From assembly GCA_028826165.1 (NCBI GenBank), contig JAPDFW010000114.1, positions 608,501 through 672,500 on the forward strand: a stretch of DNA of 64,000 bases, read 5' to 3'. Position numbers and translations under genes: made by a program. Every line of letters starts with the position of its first letter. Position 1 is the first letter of the stretch. The notes under the pieces are model-generated. The model was not told where the DNA came from, did no database searches, and worked only from the letters and a program-made list of their open reading frames with translations. Shown here one piece after another: positions 47,959 to 61,670 of the stretch. Source of the stretch: Anaeramoeba ignava. Lineage: Eukaryota; Metamonada; Anaeramoebidae.

Positions 47959-50900
47959 ATGTCTTTATTAAAAAATTTATTTAAATTAAATTTAAAAAGA
48001 ATTAAGGATCAAAAATTATTTTCTTTTTATTTTTCAACTTCTTCAAATCAAAAAAAATTACAAGAATTATGGAAAGAAAGAGAAAACCAACAAGTTTGTT
48101 ATTTAAATTTAAAATTAATTTATTAAAATTATTAAAATTTTTTAAAAATTTTTTTAAACAAAAAAAAAATAAGTCAAACAAAATTCAATCTTTTATTTCC
48201 TTTTCTAAATTATTTTTAAATTCTTATTCTAAATGGAATCCTAATTTAAAATCTTTTCAAAAAAATGAAGAAAATTTTCAAAAAAATTCAAAAAAATTAA
48301 ATAATAAAGAAGAATTTATTAAAATTATTCAAAAAGATTTAATTCATCCAGTTGATCTTATTAGTGAAGTTATTCATTATATTAATATATTTTGTTATGA
48401 AATTTTAGGTTTGAATAAGAAAAAAATTTAATTGAAAACAGAATATTTTTATTTTTATTATTTTTATTATTTTTCAGTTAAATTTAAATTTAAATTAGAT
48501 GATCAAGAAAAAAACAAATTTCTTGAACCTCCTTTAAAATCAAAAAATAGAATTGAAAAAATTCAAAAAGAATCTCTTTCTTTTAATGAATATTCTTTGA
48601 ATTCTCAATTTCAAATTGGAATTTCTTTAGAAATGACAAAAATATTATCAAAATCTTTTTATAACCAAGATTTATTTCTTCATTTAAATTTATTTGATTC
48701 AATTTGTTATTTATTTGAAATTTCTAATAATTTAATTTCAAAATTTTTAGAAGAAAAAGTAAATTATTTAATTCTTTTTAAAAAATTTTTAATAATTTTA
48801 AAAAAATTTTGTTTTTAATTTGAAAATAGATTGAAAATGAATCTACTGAATATTGTGAAATTTATTATCTTGTTGATTTTATAATGAATTCTATTCTGGA
48901 AATTTATTCAAATTTTCTTGAATCTCAAAATGAATTTCAAAATCCATTTTTTAAAATAAATAGACTTTTTACTGAATATAAATTAATAGAAAATTTAGAA
49001 AGTAAATTATCAATAATTATTAATAATCAAAAATCAAATTTACTTATTATTTTTATTTAATAGTTTTATTGAAAAATATCAAAGAAATTGAATCAAAATT
49101 TAATGTTACAATTCAATTTTATGATTTACATTTATGTGTTCTTGATTTTTTTAGAATGATAAATCAAAAATATTCAATTCCCGAAAATCAAATTAAATCT
49201 CTTATTTCATTAGCTTTTTCAAATTTAAAACCACCACCAAATTCTTTACCTCATTTCGAACATTTATTTTTATTTAGTCAAAATAAAATAACAAAATTTT
49301 CCAAAATGTTTAATTATTTTGAAATTGAAATTGAAAATGAAAATCAAAATCAAAATCAAAATGAAAATGAAAATCAAAATCAAAATCAAAATCAAAATGA
49401 AAATGAAAATGAAAATCAAAATCAAAATGAAAATCAAATCAAAATCAAAATGAAATTGAAAATCAAAATGAAAATGAAAATCAAAATGAAAATCAAAATG
49501 AAAATGAAATTGAAAATGAAAATCAAAATCAAAATCAAAATGAAAATGAAAATGAAAATCAAAATCAAAATGAAAATCAAAATCAAAATGAAAATCAAAA
49601 TCAAAATCAAAATCAAAATGAAAATCAAATTCAAATTAAAAATCAAAATGAAAATGAAAATGAAAATGAAAATCAAAAATGAAAATGAAAATGAAAATGA
49701 AAATGAAAATCAAAATGAAAATTTAAAAATCAAAAATAAAAAATTGAAAATGAAAATGAAAATCAAAAAAAAATCAAAATCAAAATCAAATCAAAATCAA
49801 AATCAAAATCAAAATCAAAATGAAAATCAAAATCAAAATGAAAATCAAAAATCAAAATCAAAATCAAAATGAAAATCAAAATCAAAATGAAAATGAAAAT
49901 CAAAATCAAAATCAAAATCAAAATCAAAATCAAAATCAAAATCAAAATCAAAATCAAATTGAAAATCAAAATCAAAATCAAAATCAAAATGAAAATCAAA
50001 TGAAAATCAAAATGAAAATTTAATAAAAAAATGATAGTTCAAAATCAAAATGAAAATTGAAAAAAAATCAAAATCAAAAAAAACAAAATTTCAAAATCAA
50101 AAATCAAAATCAAAATCAAAATCAAAATATAAATTTAATAAATGAAAATTTAATAAAAAGATGATGGTTCTTTTATTGAAAAATATCCATTTCTTTAAAA
50201 ACAATTTTTTCACGAATTTGAAAACTCTTTAGAAAAATATCCATTTCCAAATTAATAACTGATTATTTTTGATTTTTGCTTTGGGCTTCAATTACTTTTC
50301 CTTCAAGAACTTTTGAAAGTTTAAAAAAATTTAAATTTTTTAATTCAAAAAATCCTCAAAATCCAAAAAAAAGTAAGATATTTAAAAATAATAATAAAAA
50401 TATTTAGTTTATTATTTTTTTTATTCTTTAGTAATTAGAAGATTACCTGAACCTATTCCCTTTGAAGAAAATGACATGTTCTCAAATATTGAAATTTTTG
50501 ATACAATTAATTATAAACTTAAAATATTTCAAAAACAATTCAAAATTAACTCTTATGCAAATATAGTTTGTAATCCAAAAATTGAACAGATATTTCATTT
50601 ATTAAATCACATTTATGAAATTGCAATTCAAAATAAGAGCCAAGATAAGAGTCAAGATAAAGATCAAACCAATTTAAATTCTCAATTAGTATCATCAATA
50701 AAAAACAAAAAAACAGAAAAGAATATAAAATATTCAAATCAAATTGATTATGGATTAGCAATATGTCACCGAATAATTGATTCATTACTAAATATATTTA
50801 ATGACAAATATAACCCAACAGAATCAAATCAAAAATCAAGAGATTATATTTTAAATTTTAATTGTGAATTACAATTTTTTGTTCTTAATTTTTTCTCTGA

Positions 50901-53900
50901 TTTGATTTTACGTAAATTACTTTATGTTCATAACCTAAATTTATGGAATACATTGTTTTCTAAATATTTCTATTACAGAGTTAACGAGGTAATAATTTAA
51001 ATATAAAATTTCAAATTTTAAATTTTAATTCTAATTTTAATTTTAATTTTAATAGAATTTAAAGGATAATCAATTACATCCAGTTATGTTTCCAAGATCT
51101 TCAAAATTTTCTTTTCCAATTTTTTTATTTATCTTCCCAAGAAGGAAATTTATCAAAAGAACAAATCCAAATTCTTCTTCAATTTTGCCATCAAAATCAT
51201 TCCAATATAGAAACATTACTTCATCTTTTACGTTTATTAATGAATGTTTTGTTGTTAAGATCGAATGAAGTAACAAATTTAATACAAACTTCTGGAATAG
51301 ACAATACTCTTTACAGAATTATCCAAGATTTACAACAAATACATATGGAAAATATTGGAAATAAACAAGAGTCATTTCCTTATCATTTCCCAACTTTTAT
51401 TAAATTAAGATATTTGCTTTTGGAATTGTTGAATATTTTAATAGAAAAAATTTGCAAAGAACAAATTGTTAAAAATACAAAATCAGCGATAATAACACTT
51501 TGCAAAATTTTAAAGCCTTTATCAAATCTAGTGGTTGAAGCTGAAACAAGACAATTTGCACTCAAACATATTCAGAATATCCTTTTTACAATCGATGAGA
51601 ATTTACAATCAGATGCCATATTAATTTTTGAAGAAGTTATTAGTTTGATTGTTCGACTTAAAGATAAAAAAATCTCAATTTTAAATGGTGAAAATCAAAA
51701 TAATCAAATAGAAAACGCTCAAATTATCCAAAAAATTTTGCAAAAAATTTCAAATATTCTCAAACAAAAACCAAAACCTCTTCAAAATATCCTCATCAAA
51801 TCTGGAATATTTGATTTGTTAATATCTCTTATTCAACATCAAAATATCGGAAATATTTTGGTTATTGATGTTCTTGATCTGCTTAAAAGTCTATTTCATA
51901 AAAGTAGAAAAACTCCACAAATGTTTAAAGAAAAAATTGGTTCTCAAAAATTTGCAGAATCTATATTGATTGCAGAAAATGAAAAACCAAGAGAAGAAAT
52001 ATATAAAATATTGCTGGATATGATGGTTGAAGAAGGAGGATTTGAAATGGAAAGCAATTTTATTATTCAAAATCCAGAAATTGTAACAATAATATTCCAT
52101 GTTTTTGCAATAAAAGGGAACGAATTTCTTCCTAGTATTCTGGATACATTTTGCGAACTTTGCGAAAAATCAGTTCATAATAGAGCATGTTGTTCAAATG
52201 TGGGATTGATTTCATTTTTAGTTAAATTAATCCCAATATTTAGTGATAATCAAAATACTCAAATCAAAATTACAAAATTGATTGGTATTATTGGTTCTCA
52301 AAGAGTTATTGTTAAGGAATTAAAACTCTTTTTTTCTCTTCTTAAAAGTTTACCTGGAAATTTCAGACCTCCTTATTCAGCATTAATTTTATCTGCAATG
52401 AAACAAATGTCTCAAAAACAAGAAGAAGGTCCAAAAGTTTTTTTCAATTTCAAATCCAAAAATGCAAGTTTATCAATCCCAAAAATACCCAAATGGCCTC
52501 AAAAAGGTTATTCTTTTTGTACATGGATTCGATTTGAAACTTTCCAAGATTCATTTAATCAAAAATCTCAATCATACCAACATCTTTTGTTTTATTTTTA
52601 TAATGATAAATCTCAAGGAATTGAATCACTTTTTCGCACTTCGGAAGATGAAATTAACACAAATAAACAACAACAAATAACAACGATAACAACAACAATC
52701 CCACAAAATACTTATAATGATTCAGTAATTTTCCCACTTGATTCAAATTTGGAAAATGATAATGATAATTATAATTATAATATTTCTGGAATAAATGATT
52801 CTATTACAAAAACAAAATCAATTTCGACAAAACACACAATTTCTTTTGTACTTCGAATATCATCAAATGCAAATCAAACAGAATTCATTCAAATACCGTT
52901 TGAAATTGATTTGCGAAAATGGTATTTTGTTTCCATTATTCACACACCATCCAGATGGTCTTCAACAGCAGAAGTCAAACTTTTTCTGAATGGGAAATTC
53001 ATAAACTCTAGTTTTCTAAAATATCCCAAATTGCAAAATCTTTCAAATAACATTATCGGAAATAAACTTGATGGAGGAGAATCTTTTCTTGGACAAATAG
53101 GAACTATTTATTTCTTCAACGATGGATTATCACAAACACAAATTGAGGAAATTTATCAACTTGGACCAAAGTATATGTATTCGTTTCATCCATCTGAATT
53201 GAATGAAAGTTTTGGTAAATTGTGGAAGAAATTTAGTATTTTTGATGGAGAATTAAATAGCAAAATTTTCTTGAATTATAATATCAAAGCAAGCAATGAT
53301 ATTCATTGTTTTGATCAATCTCCACAAGTAAGAAAAGACCAACAAGATAAAGCAAAGTTATCGGGAATGTTTAAGTGTATTACAACAAGTATTTACGATA
53401 TAGTTTATTGTATTGGAGGTGTTAAGGTGTTTTTCCCTTTGATTATCCAGTTAGATCAACCTATCGGAACACCAGAAAATATCAATTTTGGAAAATTAAA
53501 GGAAATGCAAAATATCGATTATTCAATTGATCCTGAACTATCAAAACAAATTTTCGATATCATTGTGGATATTTTGGTTCATAGCTCCTCAAACCAAGAA
53601 GATATGGTCCGTTCAGATGGTTTTGCTATTATAAGCTTTCTGTTTAAAAATATAAACTCAAAATATATTACATATTCAATAATTGAATCAACAAAAAGAT
53701 TGATTTTAACAGTTCAAAACTCAGCATTTCTTAAAGATTTGATTGAAAATTTCATATTGAATTATGACCATTGGATTTACAGTGATTTTGAAATTCAAAA
53801 AGAATTGATCGACATCATCAAAATGATAAATTCTTCTCAAAAAAATTTCAACAAAAATAATAATAATAATAACAATTATAAAACACAAAATAATGATGAA

Positions 53901-56900
53901 CAGTATATTGACTACACAATCAAAATTCAGGATTTAATTGATATTATTCAGTTCTATTTTTGGAAAAAACCACAAAAATTTTCAAGAGCTAAAATTCAAG
54001 AAAAATATCATCCAGTAACAGGAGAAATAATCTCAAAAAGACCAAACGAAACCCAAATTGAAAATCTTCGGAAAGAATACTTGCATTTAATCAGAAGTAA
54101 CAATGAATATCAATTATGATCCAAAAAATTTAATATCATTACTAAAAAATTGTTTTGTGATTAAAGATAATGATATGATCTTAAACTTTTTGGAACAAAT
54201 CCAGAGAATGTTTCTTCATAACTTTGAAAATTGCGTGAGATTATTAGAGGAAAATCATTTTATGGATCCATTTATAGCACTAATTAATTCCAGTAATCAA
54301 GAAGTTGGGGAATTTTGTTTGAAAATATTATGTCAATTACATCACCAATGCTTGAAATATCAAAGAGAACAAAAAATAAAAAATCAATCACATAGAAACG
54401 AATCTCCATCAACACCTCCTCAACATGGTTTAGGCAAATCAGCTGAAAGTCCAAAAATGAAAAATTATATAAAGGATGATAGCGATAATAATATTTGCGG
54501 CAAATTACATTCTCGATTCTCAACAAAATCAGGAGTTCAAGTTTTTCTTGGAGTTGTTATTAAATTGGAATTTACAGAGATTGTTTCCTCTCTTCTTTTT
54601 TTTGTTTTAACAGGAAATGACTTAGTAATTCAGAAAATAGAAAAAAAAGCAGAAGCTCCAAGAATTATCAATATATATTTCCTTCAAGTTTTGTTCCATA
54701 TGATCCATCAATCTCGAAATGAAGTTGGGATTGCATCATTGAAAATTCTTTTATGGATGTTCAAAAAAAACAAATTAAATCGAGAAATCGTCATTCAACA
54801 AACCAAATTGGCCACAAATATTTTTATATTCCTTTTCATTTGATGCATTGCAATATTCTTTTGAAAATCAAAATGAAAATCAAAACCGTCCTCTTTCAGA
54901 AATCAATAATTATATTTTCAAGATATTTGGAGTAATTCTTGTACCTTTATTATTGGAGAATGATATTTTCATTCAGCAATTAGAAAAGGTTCTTCTCTCA
55001 ATCAATTTGTTTTTCATTAAAACTCCGAAAGCAAAAGATGTCACAACTAATTTATTTTTTAAATCAATTTTGAAAATATTTGACAAAAAAATAAAAGCAG
55101 CTATCCAAGAAGAATTAGAACAAATAGATGATCAAGAGAAAAATCAAAATATTCAAAACGAAATCAAATTACAAGCAGTTTCCAAATGGAAAAACAACCC
55201 AAATTTCATGTTGAATATCCAGCATTTAATTAAATCTATTGGATATTACGCACTTTTTATTGAGAAAAAGAAAAAATAAGTCACAGTTTGACTTCAGAAA
55301 ACATTGCTCAAGAATTAAGACCATTATCAAAGCTGCGTTCATCTTATTCTTTGAGAATAGACAGAAAAACACAGGAAACTGTTTCTCATCGAAAATTGCA
55401 AACATCACAAAAAAGAAGCACTTTATCGAAACTTCTTAAGAAAAGAAAAGATGATAATTATGATGGTGATGATGATGAACAAAAATTGAAAAACCAAGAT
55501 ATTCAGTTGGGGAAATACTACAGAAAAATACCCAAAACAAAGAAATGGGAAGATGAAGATTTGGTAATTGAACTTTTGAATGTGATCAAGCAAGTTCATA
55601 TTTTTGAAGAATCCATGACTTATCAAGATGGGAAGCTATTAGTTGATGTTTATAACATAATGCTCCAACTTATATTGATTCTGATTGAAAAATCTGATGA
55701 ATTCAAAATAGTTCAGTATCTCAGCGACTTCCAAGATCTTTTCATTTTTTCGAAGTTATTCATCCCAACAGATGGAGAGAATTACAATTTGCAGTTCCCA
55801 TTAAACACGATAAACTCTTCGTGTTGGAAAGATGGGATTTTGTTTACATTATACAAATTATTTCGATATGTAATTTCCCAAGAAATACCGCAAAAACAGA
55901 ATCCAAAAAATTTAAATATCCTCCAAACAATTACAAATACAAATGATAGTGTTGATACCGATACAAAACAAGAAAAGAATACAGATTCGTTCTCTCCAGT
56001 GAATCTAACTAAATACGAAACACTTATTTATTTTATCCAGACACTATTTAGAGATTGTTGGGGATTTTTGTCCAGTATGCTAGTTGATGAGAAAGAAGAG
56101 CTATTGGTTGGCATTCAAGATATAAATGATTTACCTACTAAATTTGTTTATCATCAATATCGGATCAATGAAAATGCAAAATGGAAAATCATTTTGAATG
56201 AGAAGATATTCCCAGAATATTCAAAATTTGTCAATCAGAGACAACAAGAAAAAATTACTCAAATTATGGAATTTAACCAAAAAATGGGAAATATGAGACT
56301 TGAGCAAGAAGGTGAAGAAAGTAAATTATTTAGTGCAAGTCAAAAAACACAGAAAAAAATTGTTCAATGGAGCGACACAGTATATAGAGGCGAAAAACAG
56401 AGAATCAAACAGATATATGCCGATTATATTCGCAAAAAATAGATATATCCAAAAGAAATGGCGAGAAATATTGCGAAGTCTTACTAACGAAAGAGGTCCT
56501 TGGGGAAATCAAGATCAAGACCAGCAAAAAGAAAAGCACTGGAAGATTGATAAAATTGAAGACAACTCGCGAAGAAGGAAAAAAATGAAAATTAATTACC
56601 ATTTTGATTCACATTTTGAAGCCTCAATAAGAAGAGACAAAGGAACAGAAACTGAAATGGAACGGTTAATAAAAGAGCACCAACAAAGAATTCGAGTTTC
56701 TGACAAGTTCAAATCAATCACATCAGGAATACAAATGATCCCAGAATACAAAACAAAAGAAAACAGTGCATTCTCAAAAAATATTGATGAGAATGATATT
56801 TCCGAAAAAAGTTCCTTTGATTTATATTCTGAGTCTCAACAATCCAACCAAATGAATAATATGGATTCAACACAAAAAAAAGAGGCAATTATTTTTCATG

Positions 56901-59365
56901 GCAATTGCGAAATGATTAAACCTCTTGCCATTTTAAAGGGAGCCTTGGAAATCTCAGGAAGATTGATGAAGTTTTATGTCTATTCAAAATATGAATCCTA
57001 TCATTCAATGAATAAAAACTCAAATAAAGATGAAAACTCGCCGAATCAAAGCATGGAAAGCGAGGATGAAGTCAAAGTTCCAACCAAGATTTATACCTGG
57101 GAAATTGATAATATTAAAGAAATCTATAAACGAAGATACTTATTAAGACAATCTGCACTGGAATTCTTTATGATTGATCACACAAATTTCTTTGTCAATT
57201 TAGAACTTGATTATACAAATATAGTTTTCCATAAAATTATTGAAATGAAACCTGAACATTTATTATTTCAAAACATTCAAACGCCGAAAAGAATATTTAA
57301 GCAATCACAAGTAGTGCAACAATGGCAACGCCGTCAATTATCTAATTTTGAATATTTGATGAAATTGAACACAATCGCAGGCCGTTCTTATAATGATATT
57401 TCTCAATATCCTATTTTTCCATGGATTTTATCAAATTATGAAAGTGAAACTATTGATCTTTCAGATCCAAAAAATTATCGAGATCTTTCACTTCCTGTTG
57501 GAGCATTAAATGCGAAGAGAATTCCTGAATTGGATGAAAGATATAACGAATTTAAAAACACAGATATTCCACCATTTCATTATGGGTCTCATTATTCTAG
57601 TTCAGGTGAATAATATATAATTTAAAATTTAAAAATTGGATTAAAAAATTAAATTAAAAATTTGAAAATATTAGGAATTGTCCTCTTTTACTTAATTCGT
57701 CTTGAACCTTTTACAACCCTCAGTATCAAGCTCCAGGGAGGGAAATTTGATTCAGCAGATCGGCTATTTTGGACAATAAGAGGAACATGGAGTTTTTGTT
57801 ATAATGAAATTTCTGATGTCAAAGAACTAATCCCTGAATTTTTTTATTTACCCGAATTTTTATACAACTCAAATAACTTTGATTTTGGAAGAAGACAATC
57901 AAAGGAAAAAATAGATGATTGCATTCTTCCTCCATGGGCAAAAACAGCAGAGGATTTCATAAGAATTAACAAAGAATCACTTGAAAGTGATTATGTTTCT
58001 GAACACTTGAATGAATGGATTGATTTGATTTTTGGATACAAACAAAGAGGAAAAGCAGCAGTCGAAGCAAGGAATGTTTTCTATTATCTCACTTATGAAG
58101 ACATGTGCAATATCGACAATATTAACGATCCAAATGAAAGAGAATCAATCGTTTCGCAAATTGAAAATTTCGGACAAACTCCAACTCAATTACTTACTAA
58201 ACCACATGCAAAACGCTATTCAAGACAGCACATCTTGGAATCCATTTCATCAAGCTATTTGTATTGGAGAATCAAAGAAATGAGTAATATCCGAGGTTTA
58301 ACAATTGATGTTGTTTCAAATCCAATCATTTTTATCGCAATTTCAAAAGTGGATGATGTTGTTTCGTTTCTTGGGATTCCTGACCATATTATTATTGTCG
58401 ATTCAAGTAGAGATGTTCTAATCAATTCGTGGAGCATTACTCCCATTATAACTCAATCCCGAAATGGATTTACTGACAAAAAAGAAATCCAGGAAAATAA
58501 CCAACAAAATCAAAGATCGCCTTCGATCCGAAATCGTTTCCAAGAAATCCCTCAGTTCACATTCGAAATAGACCCTTTACTTCACAGAAGACCCAAAATT
58601 GGGGTCACATTTGATCATGAAATCAAATTTTTCCAGAATTGTTTGACAACAACAGAAACACAAAAATTATTGATCAGTTGTGGATTTTGGGATGATAGTT
58701 TCAAATTGACAAATCTGGAAAGTATGCAACTAATCCAAAGCAACAGAAAACACAAGGATATTGTGACCTGTTTGAAGTTTGAGAAGAATATATTAGTAAC
58801 AGGCTCCAGAGACACAACAGTGATGCTATGGAAATTCAACACCAAAATTGGGCAATTCGATCAAGAACCAATAAATATCCTTTATGGACACGATGACGAA
58901 GTAAACTGCGTCGATATAAGCACCAATTTGGATGTTGTTGTTTCTGGTTCAAAAGATGGAACAGTTATTATCCATACTTTGAACCAAGGAAAATATGTCA
59001 GATCCATTTTCGATCCACAAAAAAATCCTATTGATTTACTCTCACTTTCTTCTGAAGGACATATTGTCATGTTTTCTGAAAAAAATTCATCACTTTCTGT
59101 TTATTCAATTAATGCAAAATTGTTATGTTCCAAAAAATTGGTTTCTCATTTAAATTGTTGGGTTATTTCAAAAGATTCAGAATTTTTATTGGTTGGAACT
59201 AAAAAAGGAAATCTTGAAGTTTTATATCTTCATAATTTGGAAGTTTATCATTCTTTCTTTTTAGGTCATTCAATTTCTGCAATTACTTTAAGTGAAAATG
59301 AAAGATATTTATTAGCAGGTCTTGAAAATGGGAAATTGTTTATTGGATGTTTTGTTTATAACTAA
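47959..59365 (+). CDS. Neurobeachin-like BEACH/WD40 protein, frame-broken
   Basis: Large scaffold of the NBEA/LRBA/LvsA group acting in vesicle traffic and autophagy (family knowledge). Exons: 47959..48093, 48174..48408, 48478..48758, 48830..49001, 49064..50372, 50432..50988, 51056..57605, 57675..59365. Seen in order: alpha-solenoid; a concanavalin-like module (~52490-53190: GYSFCTWIRF, WYFVSIIHT, LFLNGK, GQIGTIYFF); a PH-BEACH domain (~56880-57250); a BEACH domain (~57310-58270: LSNFEYLMKLNTIAGRSYND, YPIFPWIL, HYGSHYSSSG, YLIRLEPFTT, LQGGKFDSADRLF); and C-terminal WD repeats (HKDIVTCLKF, VTGSRDTTVMLW, YGHDDEVNCVDIS). No FYVE finger. Frame breaks: inside the repeat (~49.7-50.0 kb), the stop-containing stretch 50020-50330, T7 near 51121, ~54112, T5 near 54821, A6 near 55272, A6 near 56435. 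Similarity continues across each, so these look like indels. Confidence 0.85.
49327..50130 (+). repeat. CAAAAT/GAAAAT hexamer expansion in the BEACH gene
   Basis: About 800 bp of CAAAAT and GAAAAT repeats encoding Asn-Gln/Asn-Glu, switching among three forward frames. It follows FSKMFNYFEIEIEN of the solenoid. The flank at 50020-50250 carries two copies each of AATTTAATAAAAA and GAAAAATATCCATTTC, suggesting local duplication and decay. Confidence 0.9.
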
Positions 59366-59579
59366 AAAATTCAAATTCAAAATCAAAATCAAAATCAAAA
59401 TCAAAATGAAATTCAAAATAAAAAATTGAAATTTAATTTAATTTAAATTTAAAATTGTTGACTTTTTTTCCTTAATTGTTTTAATTGGAAAGGATTAAAA
59501 AAGAAAAAAAGAATTAAAAAAGAAATTGAATGAAAAAAATTTGAAAGAAAAAAATTTGAAAAAACTTGAAAGGAAAAAT

Positions 59580-61670
59580 TTAATCACTATCAGATGATTC
59601 AGTACTAGATTCTGAACTTTTTTTTTGTGCTTGATCATTATCACTATTTAAATTAATATCACTTTGAGAATCTTTTTCATCTTTTTTTTCTTTTTCATCA
59701 CCACTTTTCTTATCACTTTCTTTATCACTTTCTTTATCACTTTTCTTTTCATCATCACTTTTCTTTTCATCATCACTTTTCTTTTTGTTATTTTTCTTTT
59801 CATCATCTGAATCACTTTCTCTTTTTTCAAAAATAATAGAATCTGGTAAATGATTTATTGATTCAAGTTGTTTTCTTAAGTTGTTATTTCTTGTTTCATA
59901 ATATTCAACTTCTTTTTCTGTTAAAGAAATTAATGCTCTTTTTGTTATTTGTAATTGTGAGTTTTTGAAATCTTTTGCTGCTTGAAGTTTCTCTGAATTT
60001 GTTTTTTTCACTAAATTCATGAGGTGTTTTACTTTATCTTCTCTGTTTTGAATATCTTGTACAATTTGATCCATTTTTTGTTGTGGAACTTTTCCTTCGG
60101 ATTTATCTTTTGTAAGTTTTGCTTTTTCTAATCTTTGATGTTCGTTATGATATTCTTGTTCTGTTGCTTTGGCTTTTTGAACAACAGCCATGTATTCTCG
60201 ATATTTACTGAGAATAGATCTTTTTGATTTAATTTTAATTTTTCAATATATTTTTAATTTTAAATTTAAATAAATTATTACTGTAATGTTTGAATAAAAC
60301 TAGAATAAATGTTGATTAGATTAGTATCATCTTTGTTTTGTTCTCCAATTTGTACCAAAATTTTAGGACTAAATTCAAATAAAAAGTTAAATAAAAATTC
60401 AAATAAAAATTCAAATAAAAATTCAAATAAAAATTCAAATAAAAATTTAATTAAAAATTAAATAAAAAGTTAATTAAAAAATTAATTAAAAAGTTAATTA
60501 AAATTTAATTAGAAAGTTAAAAAGTTAATTAGAAAAAAGAAATTAGAAATTTAAATAAAAAGTTAATTAAAAGTTAATTAAAAAGTTAATTAAAATTCAA
60601 TTAAAAATCAAATAAAAGTTAATTAAAAATTCAAATAAAAATTCAAAGTTAATTAAAAATTTAATTAAAAGTTAATTAAAAGTTAATTAAAAGTTAATTA
60701 AAAAGTTAATTAAAAAGTTAAATAGAAATTTAATTAAAAATTTAATTAAAAATTCAAATAAAAAGTTAATTAGAAAGTTAATTAAAAAGTTAAATAAAAA
60801 GTTAATTAAAATTTAATTAGAAAGTTAATTAAAAAGTTAATTAAAAAGTTAAATAAAAAGTTAATTAAAAATTTAATTAGAAAGTTAATTTAAGAAAAGT
60901 TAATTAAAAAATTTAATTAAAAATTTAATTAGAAATTTAATTAAAAGTTAATTAAAAGTTAATTAATTAAAAGTTAATTAGAAATTTAATTAAAAATTTA
61001 ATTAGAAATTTAATTAAAAATTTAATTAGAAATTTAATTAAAAAGTTAATTAAAAATTTAATTAAAAATTTAATTAAAAATTTAATTAGAAATTTAATTA
61101 AAAAGTTAATTAGAAATTTAATTAAAAATTTAATTAGAAATTTAATTAAAAAGTTAATTAAAAAGTTAATTAGAAATTTAATTAAAAATTTAATTAAAAA
61201 TTTAATTAAAAAGTTAATTAAAAAGTTAATTAGAAAGTTAATTAGAAAGTTAATTAGAAAGTTAATTAAAAAGTTAATTAAAAAGTTAATTAAAAAGTTA
61301 ATTAAAAAGTTAATTAGAAATTTAATTAAAAGTTAATTAAAAATTTAATTAAAAATTTAATTAAAAAATTTAAAATTAGATTTATTTGAAAAATGAGGAA
61401 TAATACAAGAAATCTTTAAGTTGTCCATCATGAAGAGATTTTTGCCATTCTTCAGCATATTTCATTAAATTAGAATTTTGCTTAATGTTTGTTTGAAGTG
61501 AAGTGTTTAATTTTTGTTTTTCATTCTTTTTATTTTTTTTTTAATTTTAATAAAAAAAATTTTTTTTTTTTAATTTAAAAAAGATAAAATGGAAAAGAAA
61601 AATTTACAATGAAAGATTGAAGTTCTTTTAAGGGTTTAATTTCTTTAATTGAATCAGCAGTAAGTGTCAT
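59580..61670 (-). CDS. Coiled-coil protein, BAR-domain-like, four exons
   Basis: Exons (sense order) 61608..61670, 61407..61525, 60282..60368, 59580..60219; phases agree, 302 residues. Residues ~1-200 are alpha-helical and highly charged (SLHDGQLKDFF, LINIYSSFIQTLQSILSKYR, EYHNEHQRLEKAKLTKDKSE, KVPQQKMDQIVQDIQNREDK, TEKEVEYYETRNNNLRKQLE). The length and pattern are like BAR/F-BAR membrane-bending proteins, which form curved dimers (family knowledge). The C-terminal ~90 residues are Ser/Asp/Lys repeats (SDDEKKSDDEKK, SDKESDKESDKK). BAR membership rests on general pattern only; a plain coiled coil is possible. Intron 2 (60369..61406) is satellite. Confidence 0.65.
60380..61370. repeat. Satellite intron of the BAR-like gene (GTTAATTAAAAA units)
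   Basis: About 1 kb of tandem units near 12 bp: GTTAATTAAAAA, TTTAATTAAAAA and TTTAATTAGAAA, with AATTCAAATAAA variants at the left end. No ORF. Lies wholly within the intron between 60369 and 61406. Confidence 0.9.

Noticed and set aside
9018-56442. Programmed frameshifting at AAA-TAA-like sites, as in Euplotes
   Set aside because: Some breaks do abut TAA (10145, 9020, 55277), but shifts are of both signs, other breaks are far from a stop, and normal genes end at TAA. No consistent slippery site is seen.
22300-61370. CRISPR-like or transposon terminal repeats among the many tandem arrays
   Set aside because: Units are short, contiguous, AT-only and lack spacers, target-site duplications or transposase/reverse-transcriptase ORFs.
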